Shown piece by piece: positions 52,539 to 63,292 of a DNA stretch of 64,000 nt (position 1 is its first letter; the number at the start of each line of letters is the position of its first letter). Made by a program: the position numbers and the translations under genes. Under the pieces are notes generated by a model, which was not told the DNA's origin, made no database searches, and was given only the letters and a program-made list of their open reading frames with translations. The stretch comes from Bizionia sp. (GTDB taxonomy: Bacteria > Bacteroidota > Bacteroidia > Flavobacteriales > Flavobacteriaceae): contig JAHDHI010000009.1 of the NCBI GenBank assembly GCA_020631395.1, positions 20,418 through 84,417 of the forward strand, read 5' to 3'.

Positions 52539-53774
52539 ATGTTATACTATTTGTTCGAATATTTGGAAAAACAATACCAGCTAACAGGAGCGAGTGTGTT
52601 TCAGTTTATCACATTTAGAGCTGCTTTGGCAATTATTTTGTCATTGTTGTTTTCTACGATATTCGGAAAAAAAATCATTTTGTATCTACAAAAGAAGCAG
52701 GTTGGTGAGTCAGTTAGGGATTTAGGGTTGGATGGACAAATGGAAAAAGCTGGTACACCAACCATGGGAGGTATCATAATCATCATGGCGACACTAATCC
52801 CTGTGCTGTTGGTCGCGAAATTGAATAACATCTATGTGATAATGTTGATCGTGACGACACTTTGGATGGGATTGGTAGGATTTACGGACGATTATATAAA
52901 AGTCTTTAAAAAAGACAAAGGAGGTTTAAGTGGCAAGTTCAAAGTATTGGGTCAAGTTGGCTTGGGAATTTTTGTTGGTGCAATCATGTATTTCCACCCA
53001 GGAGTGACCATGAAGCAAGATATCTCACAAGATGACATTGCGGTCGTGCAAACTGTGGATGGCGATAACGTCAAGCAAATACGTCCAGAAGAGAAATCGA
53101 CAAAAACCACAATTCCATTTGTAAAGAACAATGAATTCGACTATTCCAATTTAATCGCTTGGATGGGAGAAGGCTATGGTAAGTATGCTTGGTTGGTATT
53201 CATTCCTGTGGTTATCTTCATTGTAACCGCCGTGTCCAATGGAGCAAATCTAACGGATGGCATAGACGGTTTGGCAGCAGGAAGTTCAGCTATAATTGTT
53301 TTCGCATTGGCGATTTTTGCATTTGTGTCTGGAAACATTAGATTTTCGGACTACCTCAACGTAATGTTCATACCTCGACTTGGAGAATTGGTGGTGTTCA
53401 TAGCAGCATTCGCGGGGGCGCTAATAGGCTTTCTATGGTACAATACCTATCCAGCTCAAGTATTCATGGGAGATACGGGAAGTTTAACCATTGGAGGGAT
53501 AATCGCAGTGATAGCCGTGGCAGTTAGAAAAGAATTGTTGATTCCATTGTTATGCGGAATCTTTTTTGCTGAGTCGTTGTCGGTAATTCTACAAGTAAGT
53601 TGGTTTAAGTATACAAGAAAGAAGTATGGAGAAGGAAGGCGTATTTTCAAGATGTCTCCATTGCATCACCATTATCAGAAATCAGGATATCACGAAAGCA
53701 AGATAGTAACGCGATTTTGGATAGTTGGGATTTTTCTGGCAATCCTTTCAATAGTGACATTGAAATTGAGATAA
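52539..53774 (+). CDS. mraY: Phospho-MurNAc-pentapeptide transferase MraY
   Basis: A 411-residue integral membrane enzyme that makes lipid I from UDP-MurNAc-pentapeptide and undecaprenyl phosphate. About ten hydrophobic segments are seen. Signature motifs are [35 protein letters not shown] and [13 protein letters not shown] polar insertion of about 45 residues (around residues 155-200) is a known trait of Bacteroidetes MraY. The gap to murD is 48 bases. Position in the cluster agrees. Confidence 0.96.
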   Translation: MLYYLFEYLEKQYQLTGASVFQFITFRAALAIILSLLFSTIFGKKIILYLQKKQVGESVRDLGLDGQMEKAGTPTMGGIIIIMATLIPVLLVAKLNNIYVIMLIVTTLWMGLVGFTDDYIKVFKKDKGGLSGKFKVLGQVGLGIFVGAIMYFHPGVTMKQDISQDDIAVVQTVDGDNVKQIRPEEKSTKTTIPFVKNNEFDYSNLIAWMGEGYGKYAWLVFIPVVIFIVTAVSNGANLTDGIDGLAAGSSAIIVFALAIFAFVSGNIRFSDYLNVMFIPRLGELVVFIAAFAGALIGFLWYNTYPAQVFMGDTGSLTIGGIIAVIAVAVRKELLIPLLCGIFFAESLSVILQVSWFKYTRKKYGEGRRIFKMSPLHHHYQKSGYHESKIVTRFWIVGIFLAILSIVTLKLR

Positions 53775-53822
53775 TGTTGTCATTGATGATTAAGTGAGAA
53801 TGAAAAATAGAGAATAGATAAA

Positions 53823-55160
53823 TTGAAAAAACAAAGACTGGTCATATTGGGAGGAGGAGAAAGTGGAGTGGGAACTGCACTTTTGGGGCGTGCCAAAGGG
53901 TACGATGTCTTTGTTTCAGACAAAGGAAAGATAAAAGATAACTATAAAGAAGTCCTAATGCGAAATGAGATTGAATGGGAAGAAGGACAACATACGGAGT
54001 CCAAGATTCTCAATGCAGACGTCGCAATGAAAAGTCCAGGAATTCCAGACAAGGTTGCTTTGGTGCAAATGCTATTGAAAAATGAAATTCCCGTGCTCTC
54101 AGAGATTGAATTTGCTTCGAAATATACCAATGCGACATTGGTCGGCATTACGGGAAGCAATGGGAAGACGACGACAGCTTCGTTGACGCATCACATTCTC
54201 AAGCAGGAATTGAATGTGGGGTTGGCAGGTAACATTGGAGACAGTTTCGCAAAGCAAGTGCTAGAAGATGATTTTGAAAACTATGTATTGGAAATAAGTA
54301 GTTTTCAGTTGGACGGGATAAGGGATTTCAAGCCAAGGATTGCGGTTCTAACAAACATCACTCCAGATCATTTGGATAGATATGATTACAAGTTTGAAAA
54401 CTATGTCGATTCAAAATTCAGAATTGCACTAAATCAAACGAAAGAAGATTATTTCATTTACGATGCAGATGATGAAGTGATAGTCGAGTGGTTGGAGAGC
54501 CATGACATCAAATCCACATTGCTGCCATTTTCATTGAAGAAGAAAATTGAAAACGGAGCGTATTTAGACAACGATAACATAAAAATAACAATAGATAACA
54601 ACCAGATAATTATGCCAACGAAAAATCTAGCTTTAGAAGGAAAACACAACGTTAAAAATGCAATGGCTGCTTCGACAGTATCACATTTGCTGAAAATAAG
54701 AAAACAAACCATCAGGGAGAGTTTGGAGAATTTCCACGGGGTAGAGCATCGTTTGGAACAAGTGCTTAAAATCAACAAGGTACAATACATAAACGATTCG
54801 AAGGCAACAAATGTAAATGCCACGTATTATGCGTTGGAAAGTATGGACGCACCAACGGTATGGATTGTTGGAGGGACGGATAAAGGCAATGATTATACGG
54901 AGTTGTTCTCATTTGTGAATGAAAAGGTAAAGGCGATCGTTTGTTTGGGCATAGACAATGAGAAGCTAATTGAGAACTTTGGAAATATGGTGGATGTTAT
55001 CGTAGAAACTCAATTTATGAAAGAAGCTGTGAAAATAGCCTATAAAATTGCAGAAGCAGGAGACAACGTGTTGTTGTCACCAGCCTGTGCAAGCTTCGAC
55101 TTGTTTGAGAATTACGAAGATAGAGGGCGTCAATTCAAAGACGCAGTAAGGAACTTATAG
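53823..55160 (+). CDS. murD: UDP-MurNAc-L-alanine--D-glutamate ligase MurD
   Basis: A 445-residue Mur ligase that adds D-glutamate to UDP-MurNAc-L-alanine. It starts with a TTG codon (MKKQRLVILGGGESGVG, the UDP-binding domain), then shows the ATP loop GITGSNGKTTTASL, LDRYDYKFENYVDSK and the C-terminal region with NDSKATNVNATYYAL and SPACASFDLFENYEDRG. The length is normal. It is cytoplasmic and follows mraY by 48 bases. Confidence 0.96.
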   Translation: MKKQRLVILGGGESGVGTALLGRAKGYDVFVSDKGKIKDNYKEVLMRNEIEWEEGQHTESKILNADVAMKSPGIPDKVALVQMLLKNEIPVLSEIEFASKYTNATLVGITGSNGKTTTASLTHHILKQELNVGLAGNIGDSFAKQVLEDDFENYVLEISSFQLDGIRDFKPRIAVLTNITPDHLDRYDYKFENYVDSKFRIALNQTKEDYFIYDADDEVIVEWLESHDIKSTLLPFSLKKKIENGAYLDNDNIKITIDNNQIIMPTKNLALEGKHNVKNAMAASTVSHLLKIRKQTIRESLENFHGVEHRLEQVLKINKVQYINDSKATNVNATYYALESMDAPTVWIVGGTDKGNDYTELFSFVNEKVKAIVCLGIDNEKLIENFGNMVDVIVETQFMKEAVKIAYKIAEAGDNVLLSPACASFDLFENYEDRGRQFKDAVRNL

Positions 55161-55216
55161 GAAATTAGAAATAATAAGGAGATGCAGAATTTGTCGAAGC
55201 ATCTCAAAGAATCAAG

Positions 55217-56413
55217 ATGCAACAATTATTCAAAAACATAAAAGGAGATCGATTGATATGGGCGATTGTAGCTTTGCTGGCAATTTTCTCGTTCCTTCCG
55301 GTATATAGTGCTGCGAGCAATTTGGCTTATGTGGGAGAGAGTACCAATACCTTTTCGTTTTTTGTGAAGCATTTCATGCACTTGTTTTTGGGTTTTACCA
55401 TAATGTATGGAATACATAAGATTCCATATCGCTATTTCAGGGGGTTGTCCATGATAATGATTCCCATCGTGTTCGTGCTTTTAATACTAACTGTAATGCA
55501 AGGAACAACCATAGGAGGGGCAAATGCTAGCCGTTGGATCAGGATACCAATAGTAGGGATGTCTTTTCAAACATCCACTTTGGCATCGGTAGTTTTAATG
55601 GTGTATGTTGCAAGGTACATGTCTAAGATAGAGGGAAAGAAGATTACGTTCAAAGAATCCGTTTTACCGCTTTGGGGGCCAGTGTTTGTAATATTGGCAT
55701 TGATATTGCCATCAAACTTTTCCACTACGGCAATCATTTTTCTAATGGTGGTGGTATTGGTGTTTTTAGGCGGCTATCCCATTAGGTATTTGGCTGTAAT
55801 CATAGGGTCTGGTCTGTTGGGCTTGGTATTGTTCATTCTTGTGGCGAAAGCATTTCCAGATGCCATGCCAAATAGAGTCGATACATGGATGAGTAGGATA
55901 GAAAACTTTTCAAATGGGGAAGACAACGAAGCAGATTACCAAATAGAAAAAGCAAAGATAGCAATAGCGTCGGGAGGAATAAAAGGAGTTGGACCAGGAA
56001 AAAGTATTCAAAAGAATTTCTTGCCACAGTCTTCTTCAGATTTTATTTTTGCAATCATAATTGAGGAGTATGGCCTTTTGGGAGGTTTCTTTTTAATGAT
56101 CTTATATATGTGGCTATTGTTTAGAATAGTGATTGTCGCACAAAAATCGGATACCATGTTTGGCAAATTGCTGGCATTGGGGGTTGGATTGCCAATAGTG
56201 TTTCAAGCTATGATAAACATGGCGGTGGCAGTGGAGCTGTTCCCAGTTACAGGGCAAACGTTGCCATTGATAAGTAGTGGAGGAACATCCATTTGGATGA
56301 CTTGTTTGGCCATAGGAATCATATTGAGTGTAAGTTCAAAAAGAGAAGAAATAAAAGAAAAGGAAAACAAAGAAGAAGAAAATCCATTGGAGATTCTATC
56401 GGAAGCAATTTAG
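55217..56413 (+). CDS. ftsW: Septal peptidoglycan glycosyltransferase FtsW (SEDS)
   Basis: A 398-residue SEDS protein with about ten membrane segments, the partner of FtsI in septal glycan synthesis. It shows GGANASRWIRIP and, near the C-terminus, FPVTGQTLPLISSGGTSIW, the family signature. A charged Lys/Glu-rich C-terminal tail of about 40 residues (KREEIKEKENKEEEN) extends beyond the membrane domain and lies in the cytoplasm. The gap to murG is 51 bases. Confidence 0.95.
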   Translation: MQQLFKNIKGDRLIWAIVALLAIFSFLPVYSAASNLAYVGESTNTFSFFVKHFMHLFLGFTIMYGIHKIPYRYFRGLSMIMIPIVFVLLILTVMQGTTIGGANASRWIRIPIVGMSFQTSTLASVVLMVYVARYMSKIEGKKITFKESVLPLWGPVFVILALILPSNFSTTAIIFLMVVVLVFLGGYPIRYLAVIIGSGLLGLVLFILVAKAFPDAMPNRVDTWMSRIENFSNGEDNEADYQIEKAKIAIASGGIKGVGPGKSIQKNFLPQSSSDFIFAIIIEEYGLLGGFFLMILYMWLLFRIVIVAQKSDTMFGKLLALGVGLPIVFQAMINMAVAVELFPVTGQTLPLISSGGTSIWMTCLAIGIILSVSSKREEIKEKENKEEENPLEILSEAI

Positions 56414-56464
56414 GTAACATTAGAATTCATAAAAATAGTATACCAAGCGTCGTCAAGTCGCTAG

Positions 56465-57580
56465 TTGAACATAAAAGTGAGTAACAAAGAGAGCACATAC
56501 AAGATCATACTTTCCGGAGGAGGAACAGGAGGACACATCTATCCTGCAATTGCCATTGCAAACGAATTGAAATTGCGTTATCCAGATGCGAAATTTTTGT
56601 TTGTCGGCGCAGAAGATAGAATGGAGATGGAAAAGGTACCGCAGGCAGGTTACGAAATAAAGGGCTTGTGGATTACTGGGATTCAACGAAAGTTGACATT
56701 GGAGAATTTGATGTTTCCATTCAAACTCATCAATAGTCTGTGGAATGCCAGAAAGATACTAAATCAATTCAAACCGGATGTGGTAATAGGAACGGGTGGC
56801 TTTGCAAGTGGACCACTGTTACAAGTAGCAGCCTCCAAAGGAGTGCCTAGTTTGATACAAGAACAAAACTCATATCCAGGTATCACGAACAAGCTATTGG
56901 CAAAAAAGGTTCAAAAGATTTGTGTGGCCTATGACGGTTTAGAACGGTTTTTTCCAAAGGAAAAGATCATAAAGACAGGAAATCCGGTGCGACAAGACCT
57001 GTTGAACATTAGTGAAAGCAAAAAAGAAGCGATAGAAGCTTTTGATTTGGTAGAAGGAAAACAAACACTTCTAGTCTTGGGAGGTAGTTTGGGTGCAAGA
57101 GCCATAAATGAGCTTTTAGAGCGTGAACTGGATTTTTTGCAAATGCAGAACCTGCAAATCATATGGCAGTGTGGCAAGTTGTATTACGATCAGTATAAAA
57201 TTTATAGTCACACCAAAAATGTACAAGTACATGCTTTCATAAATAAGATGGATTGTGCCTATGCTGCAGCAGATTTCATCATTTCCAGAGCAGGAGCAGG
57301 ATCGGTTTCGGAGTTGTGCATAGTTGGAAAACCTGTGGTTTTTGTGCCTTCTCCATATGTGGCGGAAGATCATCAAACGAAAAATGCCAATGCAGTAGTG
57401 GAAAAAGATGCGGCAATTTTAATAGCTCAGGAAGATTTGGAAGTCGATTTCAAGAACAAGTTTTCCCAGTTGATTGCTTCTTCCGAAAGACAAAAACAGC
57501 TTGGTGACAACATTAAAAAACTAGCATTGGTAAATGCAACGAAGGAAATAGTGGATGAAGTTGAAAAACTTCTGAAATAA
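56465..57580 (+). CDS. murG: Lipid II synthase MurG
   Basis: A 371-residue GT28 glycosyltransferase at the inner face of the membrane that adds GlcNAc to lipid I. Motifs: [18 protein letters not shown] at the N-terminus, [25 protein letters not shown], and [13 protein letters not shown] in the C-terminal domain, with [18 protein letters not shown] as the donor site. It has a TTG start at 56465; a GTG at 56477 is an alternative that keeps the first motif. It lies between ftsW and murC as expected. Confidence 0.95.
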   Translation: MNIKVSNKESTYKIILSGGGTGGHIYPAIAIANELKLRYPDAKFLFVGAEDRMEMEKVPQAGYEIKGLWITGIQRKLTLENLMFPFKLINSLWNARKILNQFKPDVVIGTGGFASGPLLQVAASKGVPSLIQEQNSYPGITNKLLAKKVQKICVAYDGLERFFPKEKIIKTGNPVRQDLLNISESKKEAIEAFDLVEGKQTLLVLGGSLGARAINELLERELDFLQMQNLQIIWQCGKLYYDQYKIYSHTKNVQVHAFINKMDCAYAAADFIISRAGAGSVSELCIVGKPVVFVPSPYVAEDHQTKNANAVVEKDAAILIAQEDLEVDFKNKFSQLIASSERQKQLGDNIKKLALVNATKEIVDEVEKLLK

Positions 57581-57674
57581 TCAAGACAAGATTGAAAAAG
57601 AATTCAAATCAAATTAAGATTGGATCTGACATAGATAAAAACAAAAAGGAATTCCTGTCATTACAGGGAGTAAG

Positions 57675-59027
57675 ATGAATTTAAATACGATACATAACAT
57701 CTATTTTGTGGGCATTGGAGGCATAGGGATGAGTGCAATAGCACGATATTTCAAAGCCAACCAAAAGAATGTTTCCGGTTACGATAAAACGAAAACGGAA
57801 ATTACCGATGCCTTGGAAGGTTTAGGGATAGAAGTTCATTTTGAGGATTCCATAGCAAATGTCGGAACTCGCTTTTTAAACCCGGAAACGACCCTTGTTG
57901 TCTACACGCCGGCGATTCCGAAAGATCACAAGGAATTGACCCATTTTAAAAACAATGGCTATGAGGTATTGAAACGTTCGGAAGTTTTGGGACTGATTAC
58001 CAAAAACACATTTTGTTTGGCTGTCGCAGGAACACATGGAAAGACGACGACAACCAGCATATTGGGACATTTGTTGTATGCATGCGATGTGAAGTTGACT
58101 GCTTTTTTGGGAGGCATAAGTGAGAATTATGACTCAAACCTAATTCTCAATGGTGCAGAAGTCAGCGTTGTTGAAGCAGACGAGTTTGATCGCTCGTTTT
58201 TAACCTTGTCTCCAGATTTGGCATGTATTACATCAATGGATGCGGATCATTTGGACATTTATGGAGATGCTTCGGAATTGACTAGGGCATTCGAGGAGTT
58301 TTCTAAAAAACTAAAGCCAAAAGGCAAATTGTTCGTTAAAAGTGGATTGCCGTTAAAAGGGATTACATACGGCATAGAAGAGCGTTCGGACTATGAGGCT
58401 AGAAACGTGAAAATAGAAAATGGAACGTATGTGTTCGATGTGAAGACGCCGTATGAGGTACTGGAAAATGTCAAATTCAACTTGCCGGGCAGACACAACC
58501 TATCGAATGCATTGATAGCTCTCGCCATGGCCTTGGAATATGGCGTTTCTAGCCATGATGCGGTAAAGGCCATGGAATCTTACAAAGGTGTCAAACGTAG
58601 GTTTACCTATCAAATAAAGAAAGAAGAGTTGGTGTACATAGATGACTATGCACATCACCCGGAAGAAATAAATGCAGTTCATCAAGCAGTTAGGGAAATG
58701 TATCCAAACGATAAGGTGTTGGCCGTTTTTCAACCTCACTTGTTTTCGCGAACAAGAGACTTTGCCAAGGGGTTTGCAAAAAGTCTGTCCCAATTTGACG
58801 AAGTATTGTTGTTGGACATATATCCAGCAAGGGAGTTGCCCATAAAAGGTGTGACCTCCCAATGGCTGTTGGGGTTAATGGACAATTCGAAGAAAGAAGT
58901 CATAGGTAAGGAAGAGCTCGTTTCAAGAATGCGAAAAAGCGATGCCAGAATAGTGCTTACAATTGGAGCAGGGGACATAGGAGCAGAAGTAAAACACATA
59001 AAAGAAGCATTGCAAAATGAAAATTAA
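57675..59027 (+). CDS. murC: UDP-MurNAc--L-alanine ligase MurC
   Basis: A 450-residue Mur ligase that attaches L-alanine to UDP-MurNAc, the first step of peptide assembly. The N-terminal motif is FVGIGGIGMSAIARYFK; the ATP loop is AVAGTHGKTTTTSIL; DDYAHHPEEI near the C-terminus carries the family His pair. The upstream gap of 94 bases contains no other feature I can support. It overlaps ftsQ by 11 bases. Confidence 0.96.
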   Translation: MNLNTIHNIYFVGIGGIGMSAIARYFKANQKNVSGYDKTKTEITDALEGLGIEVHFEDSIANVGTRFLNPETTLVVYTPAIPKDHKELTHFKNNGYEVLKRSEVLGLITKNTFCLAVAGTHGKTTTTSILGHLLYACDVKLTAFLGGISENYDSNLILNGAEVSVVEADEFDRSFLTLSPDLACITSMDADHLDIYGDASELTRAFEEFSKKLKPKGKLFVKSGLPLKGITYGIEERSDYEARNVKIENGTYVFDVKTPYEVLENVKFNLPGRHNLSNALIALAMALEYGVSSHDAVKAMESYKGVKRRFTYQIKKEELVYIDDYAHHPEEINAVHQAVREMYPNDKVLAVFQPHLFSRTRDFAKGFAKSLSQFDEVLLLDIYPARELPIKGVTSQWLLGLMDNSKKEVIGKEELVSRMRKSDARIVLTIGAGDIGAEVKHIKEALQNEN

Positions 59028-59736
59028 TTGGAACTACATAAAAATGGTGATATTGCTCATTGTGGTGGTTTCTTTGTATGCTTTTACCTCGGTGAGAAAC
59101 AATGCAAGAAAGGTGTCGACTCCAAAAATAGAGTTCATAGGAGAGAAGAATCTTTTCATAACGCAACAGGCTGTTAGTAAATTGTTAATACAAAATCAAG
59201 GGCGTGTTACGAGTGTGCGTAAAGAAGCTTTAGATTTGAATGTTTTAGAGGCGACCCTAAACTCTAACCCAATGATTGAGTCTGCTGAAGTCTTTGTAAG
59301 TGTGAATGGTGAATTTTCAGCAAGAGTCAAACAAAAGAAACCTATAGCAAGAGTAAGCAATGCGGGTTCGTATTACATTGACAGTAAAGGTGGTTATATG
59401 CCGTTGTCAAAGAATTATACAGAACGAGTGCCATTGGTTACGGGCCAAATAAATAAAAAAGATTTAGATAACGTATTCGTTATCGCGAATAAGATATATA
59501 ATGATGAATTCTTGAGAACGAATGTTGTCGAGATTCATCAAAATGCGGATAAATCCATCGATTTGAGAATGCGTCAATGCAGCTTCAAAGTACAATTGGG
59601 GAATCTCAAGCATTTAGACAAGAAAATCAATAACCTAAAGGCGTTTTATCAAAAAGCAACTAAAGATAGGACACTTGATAAATATGGCAAAGTGAATTTG
59701 CAATTTGAAAACCAAGTTGTATGTACCAAAGTATAA
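59017..59736 (+). CDS. ftsQ: Cell division protein FtsQ
   Basis: A 239-residue bitopic divisome protein. One membrane segment at about residues 6-24 (MVILLIVVVSLYAFTS) is followed by a POTRA domain and a beta domain in the periplasm (KVSTPKIEFIGEKN, SYYIDSKGGYMPLSKNY). It links early and late division proteins through FtsL and FtsB-type partners. It overlaps murC by 11 bases and is followed by ftsA after 3 bases. Sequence conservation is low, but position is decisive. Confidence 0.92.
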   Translation: MKINWNYIKMVILLIVVVSLYAFTSVRNNARKVSTPKIEFIGEKNLFITQQAVSKLLIQNQGRVTSVRKEALDLNVLEATLNSNPMIESAEVFVSVNGEFSARVKQKKPIARVSNAGSYYIDSKGGYMPLSKNYTERVPLVTGQINKKDLDNVFVIANKIYNDEFLRTNVVEIHQNADKSIDLRMRQCSFKVQLGNLKHLDKKINNLKAFYQKATKDRTLDKYGKVNLQFENQVVCTKV

Positions 59737-59739
59737 GTT

Positions 59740-61074
59740 ATGGAGCATAATATAGCAGTTGGATTAGACATAGGAACCACGAAGATCGTGGCTATGATTG
59801 GTCGTAAGAATGAATATGGCAAAGTCGAGATTTTAGGCATAGGCAAGTCTAAAAGCTTAGGTGTGCACCGAGGTGTGGTAAACAACATCACGCAAACCAT
59901 ACAATCGATACAATTGGCAATTCAAGAAGCTGAGGCTGCTGCTGCAGCAAAGATAGAAGGTGTTACCGTTGGTATTGCCGGGCAGCACATTCGTAGTTTG
60001 CAACATAGCGATTACATCACCAGGCCGAATTCGGAAACGGTAATTGGTGACGATGACATAGAGCGTTTGATAAATCAAGTGCACAAGTTGGTGATGCTAC
60101 CTGGAGAAGAAATCATCCATGTATTGCCACAAGAGTACAAAATAGACGGGCAAGCAGAAATAAAAGAACCGATAGGGATGTATGGAGGGAGATTGGAAGC
60201 CAATTTCCATGTCGTTGTAGGACAAGTGTCGTCGATAAGGAATATCGGGCGTTGTGTAAAAAGCGCAGGACTGGAGTTGGAAGGCATCACATTGGAACCT
60301 TTGGCATCTGCAAATGCCGTATTGAGCCAAGAAGAGAAAGAAGCAGGAGTTGCTTTAATAGACATTGGAGGTGGTACGACGGATCTAGCCATATTCAGAG
60401 ATGGGATCATCAGGCACACGGCAGTGATTCCCTTTGGAGGAAATGTAATCACGGAAGACATAAAGGAAGGGTGCTCCATCATAGAAAAGCAAGCCGAATT
60501 GTTGAAGATAAAATTCGGGTCGGCATGGCCGGGAGAAAACAAGGACAACGAAATTGTCTCCATCCCAGGGTTGAGAGGTCGAGATCCAAAGGAAATAACA
60601 CTAAAAAATCTTTCGAAGATCATACATGCACGTGTGGTGGAAATCGTAGAGCAAGTGTACGTGGAGATAAAGAACTATGGACACGAAGAACAAAAGAAAA
60701 AGCTGATAGCTGGAATTGTCTTGACGGGAGGAGGTAGCCAATTGAAACACCTAAAGCAACTAGTGGAATACATAACGGGAATGGATACGCGTATCGGTTA
60801 CCCCAACGAACATTTGGCAGGAGATAGCGACGATACCATAACCAGTCCACTTTTTGCAACGGCAGTAGGTTTGGTGATGGATGGACTGAAACGACAAGAA
60901 AGAAGAAAGGCAGAAGCCGTTCTGGAAGAGGAGATTGCGGTAAGTGAAGCTGAAGAAGAGATAATACGTGAAGAAGAGGAAGAAACAATCGTAGAGCCTC
61001 CTAAAAGACAAAAAAAATCATTTTTGGATGCTTTGACAGAGCGTGTCAAGGATTTTTTGGATAACGCAGAATAA
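59740..61074 (+). CDS. ftsA: Cell division protein FtsA
   Basis: A 444-residue actin-like ATPase that tethers FtsZ to the membrane. Motifs: VGLDIGTTKIVAMIG (phosphate 1), ALIDIGGGTTDLAIF (phosphate 2) and GIVLTGGGSQLKHL (adenosine). After a Glu-rich linker (about 390-425) the C-terminus ends in the amphipathic helix KSFLDALTERVKDFLDN, the membrane-targeting sequence. It is immediately behind ftsQ and before ftsZ. The long acidic linker is typical of this phylum. Confidence 0.96.
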   Translation: MEHNIAVGLDIGTTKIVAMIGRKNEYGKVEILGIGKSKSLGVHRGVVNNITQTIQSIQLAIQEAEAAAAAKIEGVTVGIAGQHIRSLQHSDYITRPNSETVIGDDDIERLINQVHKLVMLPGEEIIHVLPQEYKIDGQAEIKEPIGMYGGRLEANFHVVVGQVSSIRNIGRCVKSAGLELEGITLEPLASANAVLSQEEKEAGVALIDIGGGTTDLAIFRDGIIRHTAVIPFGGNVITEDIKEGCSIIEKQAELLKIKFGSAWPGENKDNEIVSIPGLRGRDPKEITLKNLSKIIHARVVEIVEQVYVEIKNYGHEEQKKKLIAGIVLTGGGSQLKHLKQLVEYITGMDTRIGYPNEHLAGDSDDTITSPLFATAVGLVMDGLKRQERRKAEAVLEEEIAVSEAEEEIIREEEEETIVEPPKRQKKSFLDALTERVKDFLDNAE

Positions 61075-61188
61075 GAATTAACGAGAGCCAGCGCGAAGGC
61101 GTGGGATGGGAAAATAAACAATGATGGTACCAGTCAGTTGCCATCAAATAAAAGTACAGATAATAAAAAAACCAGTAAAAAAGAATTT

Positions 61189-63147
61189 ATGAGCGACAAA
61201 GAATTCGAAAGCATTTCGTTTGATTTACCAAAAAACCAATCAAATGTCATAAAGGTTATTGGTGTTGGAGGCGGTGGTAGCAATGCCATCAATCACATGT
61301 TCCAACAAGGGATAAAAGGAGTGGATTTCGTTATCTGCAATACAGATGCGCAAGCACTTCAAAACAGTGGTGTCCCAAATAAGATTCAGTTGGGAGTAAG
61401 CTTGACCGAAGGGTTGGGAGCAGGAGCGAATCCAGAAGTTGGAGAACAATCGGCAGTAGAGAGCTTTCAAGAGATCCAGAACATGTTTGGCTCAAATACC
61501 AAAATGGTATTCATAACAGCTGGAATGGGTGGAGGAACAGGAACGGGAGCAGCGCCAATAATAGCTCAAATGGCTAGGGACATGGACATCCTAACCGTTG
61601 GTATCGTAACCATGCCATTTCAATTCGAAGGAAAGATGCGTAACGAACAAGCGCAAAAGGGGATTGAAAAATTAAGAGCACAAGTAGACTCGTTAATCGT
61701 AATAAACAACAACAAGTTAAGAGAAGTTTATGGCAATCTTGGATTCAAGGCTGGTTTCTCGAAAGCAGACGAAGTCTTGTCTACGGCATCTCGAGGCATA
61801 GCAGAGGTAATAACGCATCACTATACGCAAAACATCGATTTACGTGATGCCAAGACCGTATTGAGCAATAGCGGGACAGCCATCATGGGATCGGCAACGG
61901 CATCTGGTCAAAACAGGGCGCAAGAGGCCATTACGAAGGCATTGGATTCTCCATTGTTGAACGACAACAAGATTACAGGAGCCAAAAACGTATTGTTGCT
62001 CATTGTTTCTGGAGCACAGGAAATTACCATAGACGAGATTGGGGAAATCAATGATCACATTCAAAACGAAGCAGGTCATGGAGCCAACATCATCATGGGG
62101 GTTGGTGAAGACGAATCTTTGGAGGAGTCCATAGCAGTCACCATAATTGCTACGGGATTCAACATCGAACAGCAAGACGAGATATCCAATACGGAAACAA
62201 AGAAGGTGATTCATGCATTGGAAGACGAGCAAAGCTTGGAACAAGATTTGAGCAAAAAAGACGCAATGGTGCCTAGTCCAAAGGTCGAAGTGCCAAGGAA
62301 GAAAACACCACCAATAGTAAAGCATACTTTGGATGTCGACGATTTGGCCGAAGATACGCTAAGCAAATTCGAAATGGATCAGGTCAACAAACAGAAAGCA
62401 GTTTCTTTCGATGCCTTGGGGTTGATACCCACGACAGAGGTAATCAAGAACATAGATGTGGTGTACGATGAAGTCGTTGCGGATTTTACAAACGAGGAGG
62501 ACTTTGTTATAACGTCCACGAATGATGGTGTCGAAGACATTGAATTCGTTGAAGAAGAAGAGAACGAGCAACAAATCACCTTGACTTTCGACATGCCTTT
62601 GAGTGAGGCATCAATTGAAACGGAAGAACCGATTGTTCACGATTTGACAAGCGAGATCAAAGACATAGAAGTGAGGGATCACGTAGAAGTCATTCCGGTA
62701 ACGGAAACATCGGAAAAAGGAGAAGTACGCTATGCACTGGATGATTACATCGAGGTCGATTCAGCCATAAACCCGAAAAAAGAAGAAGAGCCCATTGCTG
62801 AAGGGCTTGGAGAGGAAATCGTTTTCGAAAAGAAAGTCATTGAAACCGAAGAAGAAGGAGAAGAACAATCAGGAGACATGGATCCCATGAACAGTTCGAT
62901 TTCAGACATCTTGAAGGAAAGGGCAGATGCACGTAGGGAGAAGATGAAGACGTTCAACTATAAATTCAATACGGCAAAGATCGATGACATCGAGAAAATT
63001 CCAGCATACAAGCGCCAAGGGTTGAATTTGGATGAAGCGCAACATTCGTCGGAAACGAACGTGTCTAGAACCAGTCTTGGTGTGGATGACAATGATGAAA
63101 TACAATTGAGAAACAACAATTCGTTCTTACACGACAATGTAGATTAA
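61189..63147 (+). CDS. ftsZ: Cell division protein FtsZ
   Basis: A 652-residue tubulin-like GTPase that forms the division ring. I start at the ATG at 61189 (start MSDKEFESISFDLPKNQ), which fits flavobacterial FtsZ; the frame extends to a TTG at 61138 but this adds only a low-complexity Ser/Lys segment. The GTP domain has VIGVGGGGSNAINHM and GGGTGTGAAP. A very long acidic linker of about 300 residues leads to a charged C-terminal peptide. It closes the dcw cluster, and a terminator follows. Confidence 0.96.
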   Translation: MSDKEFESISFDLPKNQSNVIKVIGVGGGGSNAINHMFQQGIKGVDFVICNTDAQALQNSGVPNKIQLGVSLTEGLGAGANPEVGEQSAVESFQEIQNMFGSNTKMVFITAGMGGGTGTGAAPIIAQMARDMDILTVGIVTMPFQFEGKMRNEQAQKGIEKLRAQVDSLIVINNNKLREVYGNLGFKAGFSKADEVLSTASRGIAEVITHHYTQNIDLRDAKTVLSNSGTAIMGSATASGQNRAQEAITKALDSPLLNDNKITGAKNVLLLIVSGAQEITIDEIGEINDHIQNEAGHGANIIMGVGEDESLEESIAVTIIATGFNIEQQDEISNTETKKVIHALEDEQSLEQDLSKKDAMVPSPKVEVPRKKTPPIVKHTLDVDDLAEDTLSKFEMDQVNKQKAVSFDALGLIPTTEVIKNIDVVYDEVVADFTNEEDFVITSTNDGVEDIEFVEEEENEQQITLTFDMPLSEASIETEEPIVHDLTSEIKDIEVRDHVEVIPVTETSEKGEVRYALDDYIEVDSAINPKKEEEPIAEGLGEEIVFEKKVIETEEEGEEQSGDMDPMNSSISDILKERADARREKMKTFNYKFNTAKIDDIEKIPAYKRQGLNLDEAQHSSETNVSRTSLGVDDNDEIQLRNNNSFLHDNVD

Positions 63148-63178
63148 GTAAGTGTTTTTTTTAAATATTTATGTTAGG

Positions 63179-63213
63179 CCCGGAAAACGTTCCCAAGTTT
63201 TTCGGGTTTTTTT
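63179..63213 (+). terminator. Terminator of the dcw cluster
   Basis: Arms cccggaaaac (63179-63188) and gtttttcggg (63197-63206) pair with one G-T wobble and are followed by seven T. It lies 32 bases after the ftsZ stop codon. Confidence 0.88.
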
Positions 63214-63292
63214 GTACTCTATTTTTAATATGTCCAGTAGACGTAAAAACCCTTTTTATTTTTATCTTCGTAGTCTAAAAATTATTTGAACG

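Noticed and set aside
60252..60737. A 161-codon open frame inside ftsA on the same strand
   Set aside because: It is a shifted-frame shadow of ftsA, rich in Arg, His and Ser, with no independent signals.
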